A DNA stretch of 64,000 nt from Oxytricha trifallax (GCA_000711775.1 ARYC01017272.1:19292-83291), one strand, 5' to 3'; positions 24,890-35,839 are shown, numbered from the stretch's first letter. Notes: generated by a model not told the origin, from the letters alone. Numbers and translations are program-made.

Positions 24890-26135
24890 GAAACAACATT
24901 TTCCTACGGGTAGCAAAAATATATTTTAGCAATAAAATCAAACATCCATAGAGAACTATTGAAATTTCTCTTGCAAAAGGATAAAATCAATGGATTTATG
25001 ATAAGCAAACTGGCTAACTTCAACAAATGGAAAACTATACAGGATCTATCCTGGTTCATCCAAGACATCTTTAAAAGTGAATATTTCTACATTAGGAAGG
25101 CTACTATGACATCATTGATCGGTAAATTAAGGAAGATCAGATTCTAACCAGAAAAAATCCGATCAGATTTTGAAGCACTAACTAGTGACATGGTTGCTAC
25201 TGCCATAGACTTTACATAAGTGGAACAACGTACCTGCATAGATGTCTTTCATCACGATGTCATTGAATCAAATAGGAAAAGACTAGAACAATACTTACTC
25301 AACTTGAGTTAAATATTTACTAAGGAAATAATTATTTAACCTCGGTCCCCCTAAATCCATAAGACTAGCCTTGATATCATTGTGAACAACAGCAAAAATC
25401 CCAAAGACTTTAGACTTTAAACTCCCAAGAAGGAAAAAAAATCTCGCCGTAAGCAAAAAGAGCAGAGTTATACAATTAAGGAACCACTCATATACTATAT
25501 GATAAAATAGTATAGTTCCAACTTTACCTAAAAAACTATAAATCTGAATTCCTATAATAAGTTGTTAACAAACCTGCCACATCACTTTTGAGTTACCCCT
25601 GAGCCATCGAAAAGCTATATCAACTAAATTGGAAGTTATTTAACATAAATCTACTCCCCATTAATTCTATAAGCTTGCTAATTAGCAGCACATATATGTA
25701 CATGGAACAAGAAACAGACTTTCCTGAAACTGGATGAAGACTAGATAGAAAATCTTAACAGCATTTTGGGAGTCTCAATACTTGTATCAACTATCCAAAC
25801 TGGTATCTATATAAGAAACGCTCTGAAGAACATACAGTCTTAACAAAACAGATGGTAAATTAATAAAGAAGATTACTAAAAAGTAATCTAAACTCTCACA
25901 AAAGAACTTAAACTAAAACTAGGGTTAGAATATTAAGTGAAAAAGTTGATTGCCAACTACTAAGAATGGTTTAAAGAGCAATACTAGATTAAAAGAACTT
26001 TGAAGAAAAACAATACCCTGAGAAGTTTGAAACATTAAAGTCTAATACAAAGGAATGATATGCTTATGAAGAAAAGAATTAGAATCTTAATTGAGCTAAA
26101 ATTATAACTACATATAAAAGGGCTAGACTCTTACA
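24890..26135 (+). CDS. Long unidentified reading frame with one internal TGA
   Basis: With TAA/TAG as Gln, this frame stays open for about 415 codons apart from one TGA near 25590. It is rich in Lys, Ile and Asn with Trp-containing segments (KWKTIQDLSWFIQDIFKSEY, QEWFKEQYQIKRTLK). Upstream, a second frame reads LGIHKIDTLRPHIFRLLK and NNIFLRVAKIYFSNK up to about 24960, suggesting the original protein was longer and has a frameshift. I see no catalytic motif I can name. A decayed transposon-encoded protein or a germline-limited gene are both possible. It lies directly after the 820-bp palindrome and before a (TA)n run. Confidence 0.45.
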
Positions 26136-26140
26136 TATAC

Positions 26141-26166
26141 CAACATATATATATATATATATATAT
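26141..26166. repeat. (TA)n dinucleotide run
   Basis: Uninterrupted alternating TA after the unidentified reading frame. Confidence 0.8.
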
Positions 26167-26169
26167 TAT

Positions 26170-26738
26170 ATAAGATGGGAGGGTCCCCAGAGACCTCAAT
26201 GTGATCACATTATTATTATTATTTATTATTTAAAAATGAAATTATTTTTTGTTAAAATGATTAATAAATTTATGCAATATGCTATATAGCATACATTGTA
26301 ATTTTTTTTATATATAATAAAACAACAAATTTAAAAATCTTTTAATCTCTGATAAGATGTATATTTATTTATATTATACTTTTGGCGAGTGAATAAATTT
26401 CTTTTCATTTTAATTAAGTTTTTATATTCAATAATAATTTTGATTATTTAATTTATACACATAAATTACAAACCATAATTCATAAAATAGCGAATTTTTA
26501 GATATTCTTATATTTTCAAATAAATTATTAATAAGTACTTTGAAAAATTATTAATTATACTATTATTAGCATTGAAAATATAAATAAATGATATAGATTT
26601 ATAATGCTAATCTTTAGTATTTATGCGTTTTTATATTCTGAATTTTACCATTATTTTAACAGATTGGCTATCAGTATTTAGCACTTTGAATTCCTACCTA
26701 ATAATATATACATATCTATTATAAAGGAGGAAAAATGA
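26170..26738. other. AT-rich spacer
   Basis: No gene seen. Its last eight bases (AAAATTAC, 26739-26746) form the target duplication of the next element. Confidence 0.5.
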
Positions 26739-26746
26739 AAAATTAC

Positions 26747-27376
26747 GGGTGGTACCTGTCTCACACCCCCCACTTCTTATATAGTAAAAATAAGAACAGT
26801 AATTATCTAACTAGCCAAATTTCGGTCGAAAATTACGAATTTAATAATTAAAAAGTTTTTTGGTAACACTTTGAAGTAATATGATTTTGAAAAATTTATA
26901 GATTTATCATAAAAATACATATATAGATAGTTGATTTATGATAATTTTTTGGTGATTTTACTCAAATAACTTTCCCTTTTTAACTTATTGTATAAATTGT
27001 ACTGAAACTTAGAGTCTATTTGAAATTGAATTAAGATTTAATAAAGTGAATAATCAATCATTTTAGTAATAATATTGTTTTGTCATTTCAAATATCAGAA
27101 AACGTTGTCTCGAAGTTTCAGTACAATTGATACTATAAGTTAAGAAGTGAAAGTTATTGGAGTAAAAAATCACCCAAAAAATTTCATTAACAACTATTTA
27201 TATTTGTATTTTTATGATAAATCTATAAATTATTCAATTTTTTATTGCCTCAAAGTGTTACCAAAAAGTTTTTAAATTATTTAATTCTTGATTTTCGACC
27301 AAAATTTGATTAGTTAGAGAACAACTGTTTTTATTTTTACTAGATAAACAGTGGGGGTGTGAGACAGGTACCCCCC
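26747..27376. mobile_element. 630-bp MITE with long inverted arms and 8-bp target duplication
   Basis: The ends are GGGTGGTACCTGTCTCACAC (left) and GGGGGGTACCTGTCTCACAC (right, reversed). Inner homology continues for about 240 bp per arm (for example AAAAGTTTTTTGGTAACACT, TAAATCTATAAATT, AATTGTACTGAAACTT). AAAATTAC is duplicated exactly at 26739-26746 and 27377-27384. No ORF. Confidence 0.88.
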
Positions 27377-27545
27377 AAAATTACTAAGGTGCTTATTGCT
27401 AAAAAATTTTATAATTTTTTTGCAAAAACTAATAGTAGCAAAAATCCCATATAAAAGATCTTTATTAATTTCAAGAATGTTCATGAACAAGGCTAGAGAG
27501 CTTGAACCCCGTATTAGACTAGTTAGCATATGATTTATAGTTTCT

Positions 27546-27856
27546 CAAAACCCCTTAATTAGATATTTATGTTGTTTGATTTGTAGGGTAAAGTTGGAAA
27601 TTTTATTTTAATTTTAGAAAAATAAGGTTTCAAGATAATGTAATGTATAATTAATTAATTAATTTTAGTAGAATTCATTTCAAACTTATAAGATGCTATT
27701 TTTGTTAACCTCGGGAATATTGCTGTCCCAAGTGGATATAACATTTTATCAAATGTTTATCTCTGATTATAGGGAGCACTGACTATTATAATATGTACTA
27801 TCTTTTATATTACCTTGCATATATTTTCTTACTTGAATAGTTTCTTAGTTTAACTG
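27546..27856. mobile_element. Left terminal part of an older TBE split by the next element
   Basis: Starts CAAAACCCCTTAATTAG and has the subterminal GTTTGATTTGTAGGG block of TBE ends. It is interrupted at 27856 by the TBE inserted at 27860. The probable remainder resumes at 34473. No intact gene. Confidence 0.65.
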
Positions 27857-27940
27857 ATTCAAAACCCCAAAACCCCTTAATGAGGTTTATAAGTGCTTTG
27901 ATTTGTAGGGAATTTGTTAGGGGTTGGGGTTATTAATTAA

Positions 27941-28987
27941 ATGCGAGACAAAAATAGCAAGCTTTTGGGGTCTATTTATGATGAAGAGTATATAGATTTA
28001 GTGTTTAAACTGCGTTATGGATGTGATATGTATAGTGAATAAGTCAAACCAGTACTGACCTATAAGTCTATTGCAATGCTCTTAAAGCGTAGTCCATCAA
28101 CTGTTCGCTCTCACTGCTTGAAAGCTTTGTAATTAAAGTAATAATAGCTGAATTCTTAGCCTAAGAGGAAGTCAAAGTTTCTTTAGAAGCATATTGACTA
28201 TCTTATTAATGAAAAAACTTTGAAGTATTGGGCTCACTTCTCTCTCGACTAACGAGCTATTATGTTTCACCGCCAGTTCCCTGAGTTGAAGATCTCTGCA
28301 TAATCTGTTGCAAACATTTATAAACGAAACGGTATCTCTTATAAAGGTGTAAATCGTATCAAGAGAGTAATTGATTTCACTCTGCCATTTTACAACAACA
28401 ACTTAAATTATATTTATAATTAAATGCAGAGAGCCTAATAGAATAATATTAAGTTTATTCATGCTGACGAGGCTGTGTTTACCTTCAACACTTTCATCTA
28501 GAAGTCTTGGTATAAGAGGCATAGTAATATAGAAGTATATGACTAGAAAGTCAAGGTATAAACAATGGCAATTCTTGGAGGTATTAGCGAGGATGCTGGT
28601 TTAGAAACTTATGTTATTCATCCTCGCTCTATTAAGACAGAGCAGTATATTAAGTTCTTAGAGCAGCTGAGAGAGAAGTACCCTGAATAAGAGATTATAC
28701 TGTTTGTTGATAATCTTTCAGTTCATAAGACAAAAGATACAAGGAAGAGTTATGAACAACTTAGAATAACGCCAGTGTTCAACGTACCTTACAGTCCATA
28801 GTTTAATGGAATTGAATTCTACTGGGGTATACTAAAAGGTCATTATAAGAAACTGCTGCTATACCACCTGATGCATGACCTACCCATTGATACAGTCGAT
28901 TTTATAAAAAGTTCAGCTAAGAGAGTTGATAATTAGTTGGCATAAAAGTGTGCTAAAGAAGGGAGAGGAATGTATAAAATAATGTGA
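27941..28987 (+). CDS. TBE 42-kDa DDE transposase (348 aa), intact
   Basis: IS630/Tc1/mariner-superfamily transposase. ATG at 27941 lies just inside the left end; the only TGA is at 28985-28987, and all internal TAA/TAG read as Gln. The N-terminal HTH-like part contains VLTYKSIAMLLKRSPSTVRS and SAQSVANIYKRNGISYKGV. Catalytic residues: Asp in KFIHADEAVFTF, Asp in IILFVDNLSVHKTKD and Glu in YSPQFNGIEFYWGILK. TBE transposases are known to take part in Oxytricha genome rearrangement. This copy lacks visible damage, so it may be expressed from the germline. The damaged copy at 17640-18480 aligns throughout. Confidence 0.95.
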
Positions 28988-29221
28988 AAATTTGGATGAA
29001 AGATTAATTTGATAAATACACTTTGAGATATATATCTAGCTAGTTATGTACAAGAGAAACCATTAATACACTCTCTGATAAATGTGAGATTTGGATGGCT
29101 CATGCTAAGAAACAATGTTAGAGCTGCCCATCAGATGGAATAATACATATAGGAGAGTATGATTGAGCAGCATTAGTAGAGTGAATAATCAAATATGTCC
29201 TTGAACAGTTTCTTCACCTTT

Positions 29222-29740
29222 TCACTGAATCAAGTTGCCGCCTAGGGTGCTACCAGATGATCCTGTTTATCCTTGCGTGGAGAAGGGCATTCCCTCATTA
29301 TGTGAATCGAGTTTTTTAGCATTCATAAAAACATTTGATCTATCTGTCAATTCATTTTCTATCGCTTTCTTTCCCTCAAGTAACAGACCTTTAGGTACTT
29401 TGCCATCAGGACAGATTCCTTTCATTTACTTGGCACTCTCATTTTCTTCCCTCAGGATCTTGAACATCTTCATGACTTTGCTCATTACACGCTCCTTGCT
29501 TCTTAATAAGCCAGTCTCTAATTAAGCATTGTGATTTGGATAAAAACACTTACTGCTTGATCTTGGAGTTGATTCTTGCTCTATTAATTTCTTTGGATCA
29601 ACTAGCTCCTCTTCATCAGGAAGGTCTTATCCCTGCTTCAGTGCATTGAAAAGCATCTCTACTACTTTCTCAGCAACAAAGGGGACTAACCAGGTAAGTA
29701 CATCCATGACATTCGGCAGTATGTAGGGGTGCGCTGTGTG
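29222..29740 (-). CDS. Calcineurin (PP2B) catalytic subunit, C-terminal portion only
   Basis: Ca2+/calmodulin-activated Ser/Thr phosphatase A chain. The minus strand reads [15 protein letters not shown] then [19 protein letters not shown], matching the end of the phosphatase domain and the calcineurin-B-binding helix. A 36-nt GT..AG intron (29518-29553) is followed by [20 protein letters not shown] (calmodulin-binding-like region) and [20 protein letters not shown], matching the autoinhibitory tail. TGA is at 29224-29222. The catalytic N-terminal two thirds was not found in this window, so this is a germline piece of a gene whose other pieces lie elsewhere. It sits inside the TBE. Confidence 0.82.
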
Positions 29741-30048
29741 ATTAAAGTGATTAGAAAAATAAGGATAGATAATAAATTGATGTATAGAGTAGGGTACTTA
29801 CCCAGGTTTTCCACAGAGGCATCTCTGAAGAACCAGTTTTGCAAACGAAGTCACGGAAAAATCTTCGCATGGTGGGCGGCCATGGGCACCACTCGATTCT
29901 CCATGTTTATATCTACGGAGATGGGGTTCCCGACTTAGACAAGTGTCCCAGGGGCCGAGATAAGTGAGCATCTTTAGTGGGGTTGACATGCTGTACCTAG
30001 ACATATATTATTGAAAGTCCCAAAACCACCAATGCCCATCAGACATTC

Positions 30049-30290
30049 TGCATGCTGAGGTGATCCAGCGCAGCTACCAGGGCCCCCAGGAAGCCCTTCC
30101 TGAGCCACTGCATATCCATGCGAGAAATCTGGGCCCCGAGGTGCTTGATGTATTCTGCCAGCTGCTTCTTGGTTCTCTTAAGGGGCAGCACATCCTCCAG
30201 GGCCTAAGGAGGTTTCCTCTAGTGCCTTGGTCGTTTTCCTGTGATCGCAATGTGGTGTCACTAGGTAGACTCTAATCTTTAAAAGTGGAA
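30049..30290 (-). CDS. Unidentified gene piece (C-terminus)
   Basis: GC-rich, minus strand. Reads ALEDVLPLKRTKKQLAEYIK then HLGAQISRMDMQWLRKGFLG and VAALDHLSMQNV to TGA at 30051-30049. Helical, Leu/Lys-rich, with no domain recognised. Part of the coding island inside the TBE. Confidence 0.45.
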
Positions 30291-30349
30291 TTAAGCAAGT
30301 ACAATAAGGAATACCTTGGGCGCGATCAGGGAATTTTGGGGCATTCTAC

Positions 30350-30619
30350 TGCCTTAACGCCTAGAATTACCTCCAGCCATCAGTTACTGGAATCTTAAAT
30401 GATGTCGTTCAAGATGCTACAATTGTTTCTGATGATGCAATTACATTGAACTCTGAGGTTATTGCTAAGGCATTTGTTTTGAGTGTTCAAACTGCCATCT
30501 AAAACACACTTGCTTAGAACCCAGAGGGAGCTGACACCATTGCACAAATCGGACTCGCTAATATTACCCATCACAGTTACGATCTTGCTCATCCTGCTCA
30601 GGGTCAGAGCAACAAATGA
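30350..30619 (+). CDS. Unidentified gene piece (C-terminus), plus strand
   Basis: Reads VTGILNDVVQDATIVSDDAI, then EVIAKAFVLSVQTAIQNTLA, then ADTIAQIGLANITHHSYDLA to TGA at 30617-30619. The piece ends where a minus-strand coding piece begins, so the two abut or slightly overlap. No family recognised. Confidence 0.45.
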
Positions 30620-31290
30620 AGTCTAAAAACACATCTCCAGCAGTTTGGTCAGAGAATCTGAAGTAGTCGTAACCAAGAACTACAGTTGAATCTTCTGGGG
30701 CAGCCACATCAAAGAGCTCAATAGGCGGGCTAACGGCTATGACCCAAATACCCTTTGCATCAATCAGGCAGTCTTGGTACTTGAATTGAGATGAATCGCT
30801 ATAAGCCGGCTTTGAACAGGTGTCGACCAATCGTGGATAGCTGGCGCTGCTTGTTGAGCATGTACTAGATAGGGCCCCCACCTCTTGCCTTGGGCGCGTC
30901 CTATGTAGTAAGTGATTAGTACTAGACTCCTTCCTTAATCTTCAAGTCTCCAATGGCCTCCTCCCCCTTCTTGCTGGGCGTCCTACACGCGAATGTCAGC
31001 CGCCTCCTGGCCAGGTGGCACTCCACGGTCTGCTGGATGCGGTCCCGGTGGCAGTAGATGGTGTGGGGGTCGTAGAGGGTCGACATTAGGCCTAAGATGC
31101 TCTTCGTGTTGTGTCCTTGAAGTCTGATGTTCTCCAGCAAGCATGTCATCTTGGGGGCCAGCACTGACCAGCTCATCGTTGGCTCTTGCTGATGGTCACT
31201 CTCCACCCCCAGGGGCAGCACGGAGGGCGACAGCTGCACTGATGGCGAGGCTGGGTATTGTTAGTGGTCATCCGTTACGTTTGAGTTGTT
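30600..31290 (-). CDS. Unidentified GC-rich gene pieces, minus strand
   Basis: One frame runs from about 31290 to 30790 with only Gln-type TAA/TAG: MTCLLENIRLQGHNTKSIL, MSTLYDPHTIYCHRDRIQQT, HLARRRLTFACRTPSKKGEE, MLNKQRQLSTIGRHLFKAG. A second frame (about 30881-30600) reads KYQDCLIDAKGIWVIAVSP, DSTVVLGYDYFRFSDQTAGD and VFLDFICCSDPEQ. The change of frame suggests two or more pieces joined at a pointer or belonging to different genes. GC content is far above the surrounding transposon. No family named. Confidence 0.45.
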
Positions 31291-31548
31291 AAGAATAAAA
31301 TTTTAAAATGATTAATGTTAATAAAATGTTTAAATACTGACCTTTGAGATTTGGTAGCTTTCTGATTTGTGATAGAGGCCCTTATATATATATATATATT
31401 ATACTTCGTGTAATAAATGAAAAGCTACCAAATTCCTATAATAATTTCTTAATAATTTAAATTTAAATTAAACTTTTATCAACTTCCTATTCAAATTCAA
31501 TTATGCTTTTATAAATAAGTTTTAGAGTTAAGTTAATGAATATTTAAG

Positions 31549-32336
31549 TCACATTTAAAACTCTTTCGTGAGAGCTGGCTTCTCTTTCTTTTCTTCTACT
31601 TCTTGCTTCCCTCCTCCAAGGTTTCTTCTCTTGCTGCCAGCTCCAGCATCTATGTTCATTGACTCTGGCGGCTAAATATTTGAATAAAGTCTCTTGCTAA
31701 CTTCATACTTCGTCTGCGACTTTCTCTCTCTGTGAAGCTTGCTCTATTCCTTCATCAAAAAGATGCCAGTACCAGATTTTTCTAAAGAGTTAAGCTACAA
31801 ATCTAACTTGAAATATAAGGGTGCTTCTGCAGCTCTGATAGCCAGCTCTCACTTATCTTGATCCCTTGTTTGTCCTTATCTTCTGAAGAGATGCTGTACC
31901 TTTTCTTATGAGATTCTTGAATAATTTCTTTCAAGTAATCACCTTTAATTGTTGCAAGAATGCCAAAGAAATAGTTTCTTTCAGGTAGTTTATTTGACAA
32001 CTGCTTCTTAGTAGGCAGGTACAGCGAAACCTCTGGGTCATTCATAGCATCATCATATAAGTTAGTCACTGAGATTTCTGGATAGTTTGGGATCTCTGCA
32101 AACTTTACATCTTAAGTTTTCAATGCTTTCTTCTCTTCGCAGAGTATGGCTCTTAAAAATGAAATTTTAGTACCTTCCATCGTTGGCAGGAACAAACCAA
32201 CTACATAATCAAGATTAGCCACTTTGAGTTCATTACCTTGCTGCACCAGGTAGCGATGCAAATCCTCCTTGCTTCTAAATCTTTGAATTAATTCTTGTGC
32301 TTGCACTCTTTTCATTGCATCATTCATTGACTCCAT
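31549..32336 (-). CDS. TBE 22-kDa protein, with a possible 26-nt intron
   Basis: TBE-specific protein of unknown role. ATG at 32336 (MESMNDAMKRVQAQELIQRF). Includes SKEDLHRYLVQQGNELKVAN, IPNYPEISVTNLYDDAMND, LPTKKQLSNKLPERNYFFG and EIIQESHKKRYSISSED. After HPYIS the frame is lost unless a 26-nt GT..AG segment (31782-31807) is removed. It then continues KKSGTGIFLMKEQSKLHRER ... PPESMNIDAGAGSKRRN and ends at TGA 31551-31549. Transcribed away from the kinase gene across a repeat-rich spacer. Confidence 0.8.
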
Positions 32337-32539
32337 CTTGTTTACAGATCTAAGAAATGATATTCAAATTTAAGTTTATTGATTTCAATTATTTACCTCT
32401 GTAAAACTTACTATTAAATATGGGCATCCTATAGGAGGTCAACCTCTAAGAAGGATATGGAGAAAGTTTTGAGAACTGGTTTCAAACTTGAGAGATTGAT
32501 ATCAATTTCTACTGTTATAGTTCCATATTTTTAAATTTA

Positions 32540-32710
32540 AATTGGTACGTACTTAATTAGGAGCAGCTCCTAAAATGCTAGTACTTAATTAGGAGCATTA
32601 ATTAATGCTAGTACTTAATTAGGAGCACCCTAATTTTAATCATAAAATCATAAAATACCTCCTAAAGCAGTACGTACTTAATTAGGTGCACCTCCTAAAT
32701 CGGTACGTGC
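32540..32710. promoter_or_regulatory. Repeated GTACTTAATTAGGAGC motifs between divergent TBE genes
   Basis: At least four copies of a TACTTAATTAGG(A/T)GCA(C/G) unit occur between the start of the 22-kDa gene (-) and the zinc-finger/kinase gene (+). The equivalent spacer of the TBE at 14.6 kb (about 16370-16560) and a relic near 37.6 kb instead have GGTACCAA-type repeats, so repeats at this place are a common feature. A shared promoter or transposase-binding role is inference. Confidence 0.45.
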
Positions 32711-33072
32711 TGTAATCAACTTATTATTGATAGTAAAAATGGTTACTTCCTCCCCCATATTTAGAGCTGGATTGTCTCTTAACACTTATATTTCTTCTCT
32801 AATACTCTAAGAACTTCCCTTGAAACTTGTAGGCTTGCAAAGCTATCATATAAGCTCTCAGTTATAGAGGCAGTTTTATAATTTTAAATTCAAATTTAAA
32901 TATGAGCGCTAACATTTTAAGAAAAACAACAGCACTTCCATCAAACTAAATGAGACTTACCTTTGGCAGCAATAAAAAGTGTGATAGCTGCGAGATGAAC
33001 TCTCATAAAGAACTACCAGAGCTATCACTTGAGGTCTCTGTTATTAAAATAGAAATTAATAATAGAAAATAA

Positions 33073-34470
33073 ATGGCAAACAAGTGTGTGGGAGACAGAG
33101 AGGAGGAGAAAGTTATTAATGAAATTCCTATACAAACTGAAGAAATAGAAGTATACTTTTGTGAGCTGTGTGAGAGAGATTTTGCTCATAAATCTAGCTG
33201 GTACAGGCATATGAAGGTTCATAAGGAAGCTAAGCCTACTGTATACTTAAAGCATGACAAAGTTGATGGAAAGTATGATTGCTTTGAGTGCCATAAGCAG
33301 TACTCTCACACAAGAGACTTAAAGAAGCATCTTTTAAAAGCCCACAAGAAAGAAATAAAAGTTGAAGATTAAGACACTCAACTAAAGTTGCTCAACAAAA
33401 GAAAAGCAAGGGAGCCTCTTTAAGTTGCTGAGCTTTAACAGGCAAGCGAATCAGAGTATGTGAGGATTGCACGCAACCTCTTAGCATCAGAGGTCACTAA
33501 AATCATGATTAAAATATAATACAAGAAAATTCCAGTACTTGCATAGATTGATTTAGATACTTCTCTCTAAAGCTACCTAATTCTAGAGGACTCCTATGAC
33601 AAGAAAGTTATTAAGGATCATCAGTATGCTTACAAGGTATATCCTTTCAACTATCTCCTTAGTGATGATAAATATTAAATGGAGTTTACTAATGAATATT
33701 AAGTACTCACTCAGGCTAAGTTTAAAGAGTGCAAATACTTAATAAAGCTAGATGCTGTTCTCCTAGCCAAAGATCATGTAGCTTTCAGACTACCACTCTT
33801 TGAAATGACACTCAGAGATTTCATAACTGATCAAAGAAATCATAGATAGCTTGCATTAATATCAACCTAAGCTATACAAGGTATCAAAGAGCTTCATAAG
33901 TTAGGCTTTGTTCACAGAGATCTCAAGCCTGAGAATATAATGTTGAACTTTTCACCAGTAACAGTAACAATTATTGATTTCAACAGAGCCTTAAGAGTGG
34001 AAGTATCAAGGCTTGGAAGTGTAATGGGAACTCCAGGCTATTATCCAGAAAGAGAAGACTGGAGAGATGGAGACTTATAGTGGGATGTGTGGGCTTTAGC
34101 AGCAATAATAATAGAGTGCGATATGCCTCGCAATGAATACTACTCTACAAGATGCGAGAAGGATGCTAAACAAAGAATAAAGCAATTTATTGACAAAACA
34201 AGAGTATCTCAATCAATAAAACAAATGGCAGAGTAAATAATAATTAAACCAAACTCGAGATCAGACATATCAATAGAGTAGATAGAGTTGTGGTTAAGTA
34301 AGATAAACTTCAGACCTCTCCCACATGATCCTAAGGTGCATTTTGAGTTATTAAATTAAATACATTTACTATAAATTTCACATTAAAACCTATTAATAAC
34401 CCCAACCCCTAACAAATTCACTACAAATCAAAGCACTTATAAACCTCATTAAGGGGTTTTGGGGTTTTGA
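33073..34470 (+). CDS. TBE 57-kDa zinc-finger/protein-kinase-like protein (465 aa), intact
   Basis: Two C2H2 zinc fingers near residues 35-95 (CELCERDFAHKSSWYRHMKV and CFECHKQYSHTRDLKKHLLK), then a kinase-like domain: catalytic loop ELHKLGFVHRDLKPENIML (HRDxKxxN), IIDFNRALRV in the DFG position (DFN), a GTPGYYPE activation-segment end, and WDVWALAAIIIE in the APE/D-W region. Established knowledge: TBE1 57-kDa proteins combine a zinc finger and a kinase domain. The frame is open from ATG 33073 through the right terminal repeat; its TGA (34468-34470) uses the A of the ATT target duplication. DFN instead of DFG may limit catalysis. Confidence 0.93.
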
Positions 34471-34489
34471 TTGATTATTTTTACAATTT

Positions 34490-35640
34490 CATTCTAAAGT
34501 ATGCCATGCATTACATATCTCTCAAATAAAATAGTTCCTATATTTCTCATACATCCCATTAAACTGAGTCATTAGTTCATTCTATAAGGATATTGAAATA
34601 TTCTGGTGTTCCAAAGATCTTTGATTAGGTTAAATTCTCTTATCTTAAAGCACTATAGAATTCTATAACAACTTCTTTTAAAATGGAAAGGTTTTCATTA
34701 AATCTTCAGGCTTTTAATCTCTATGAACGATTCAATTTTATGCTGCTGCTCTTTGATACAATATCTTAGATCTGATATTATTGATTTAACTCACTTGATT
34801 ATCTTTAATGATTCAGATAAACTGTCAGAGTCATTTCTTATTTCGTAAACCTTAATGCTAAAAAACTATAGCTTAAAATAGCACCTTCTAGTTTAAACAA
34901 TTTCTTGTTGTCCCTACTCTATACCTTTTAAAGAATCATGTATTCATATACAACCTTATTTTAGTACTGTTCTTTCTTTAAAAAAAATAGCTTAAGAGTT
35001 AACCTTTTACTCATGTTCGTCAATAAAGATGAATTTTTGTTTTAGGGGCAGCTTATATCCGAATAATTATCAATAAAAATGCTATTGTCGATTGTATTTG
35101 ATAGATGTAAGTTCATTTCTTTCGTTAAGAAGTAACCTGAAATAATGTACCTTTATGTTTATTCATATTTCATAAAGTATCTCTCATGAGTCTTTTTTGC
35201 TACTTTCTTTTTAATGCAATAGTATAACACTATCTCTTGTCAGGTATAAGTTTTTAAGTTTCTTTAATTTTATGAAAATCTCACTTAAGTGATGCATATG
35301 TTTCATCGCTTTTGCTGATAGAGAATAGGATTTTGTACAAATTGTGAATTAATAACTGCTATCGACTTTATCTTGCTTTGTCCCCATAGTGTGCCTCTCT
35401 AAGTTAGGATCAGTTGAGAAAAGATCTTAGTATTAATTACATTAAAATGTTTTAGTTTTTTCCAATTAAGCTGTTCTTTTAACTCCTCAAGCTTATTTAT
35501 AAGTATTTATATACCCTTCTCTACACTTCTAATTCAAACTTTAGCTCAAAGCTCTGGTATGTTTTCAATGTAATGATAAAACCCCAATGCTGTTATTTAC
35601 AAGATTTGGGTGACGATAGAAATTAATTAAGATAGATTTA
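34490..35640 (-). pseudogene. Relic of a TBE 57-kDa kinase ORF
   Basis: The minus strand near 34700-34740 reads HRDQKPEDL, matching the HRDLKPEN loop of the intact copy. Flanking sequence is recognisably related but breaks frame repeatedly. Confidence 0.6.
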
Positions 35641-35686
35641 ATTATTATAAATATTTGGTAGCTTTAGTAATTTATTAGAGGGTCCT

Positions 35687-35687
<1 letters not shown>

Positions 35688-35765
<78 letters not shown>
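35688..35765. repeat. (TAG)n microsatellite, about 26 units
   Basis: A pure trinucleotide run at the edge of the GC-rich coding island. In this genetic code the + strand TAG frame would be poly-Gln, but no flanking ORF supports translation. Confidence 0.9.
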
Positions 35766-35839
35766 AGGCTATTCTACTAAAGCAACCAAAATGACGAAAT
35801 TGGAAATTTAATTATTATAAACTGCTACCCCTCTATAAT

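Larger units (their letters stand above)
27860..34469 (+). mobile_element. Well-preserved TBE transposon carrying a foreign coding island (6610 bp)
   Basis: Perfect telomere-like ends CAAAACCCCAAAACCCC on both sides, the shared subterminal block AAGTGCTTTGATTTGTAGGG (27891-27910) and its inverse near 34420-34440, and the target duplication ATT (27857-27859 and 34470-34472). It contains an intact transposase (+), a 22-kDa gene (-) and an intact zinc-finger/kinase gene (+). It is about 2.4 kb longer than a standard TBE because 29.2-31.3 kb is filled with GC-rich gene pieces unrelated to the transposon. Confidence 0.92.

Noticed and set aside
29798..30004. GC-rich ORFs on both strands between the calcineurin piece and the next island piece
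   Set aside because: All three frames on each strand are partly open and none matches calcineurin or another family, so I could not choose one. It may hold short MDSs.
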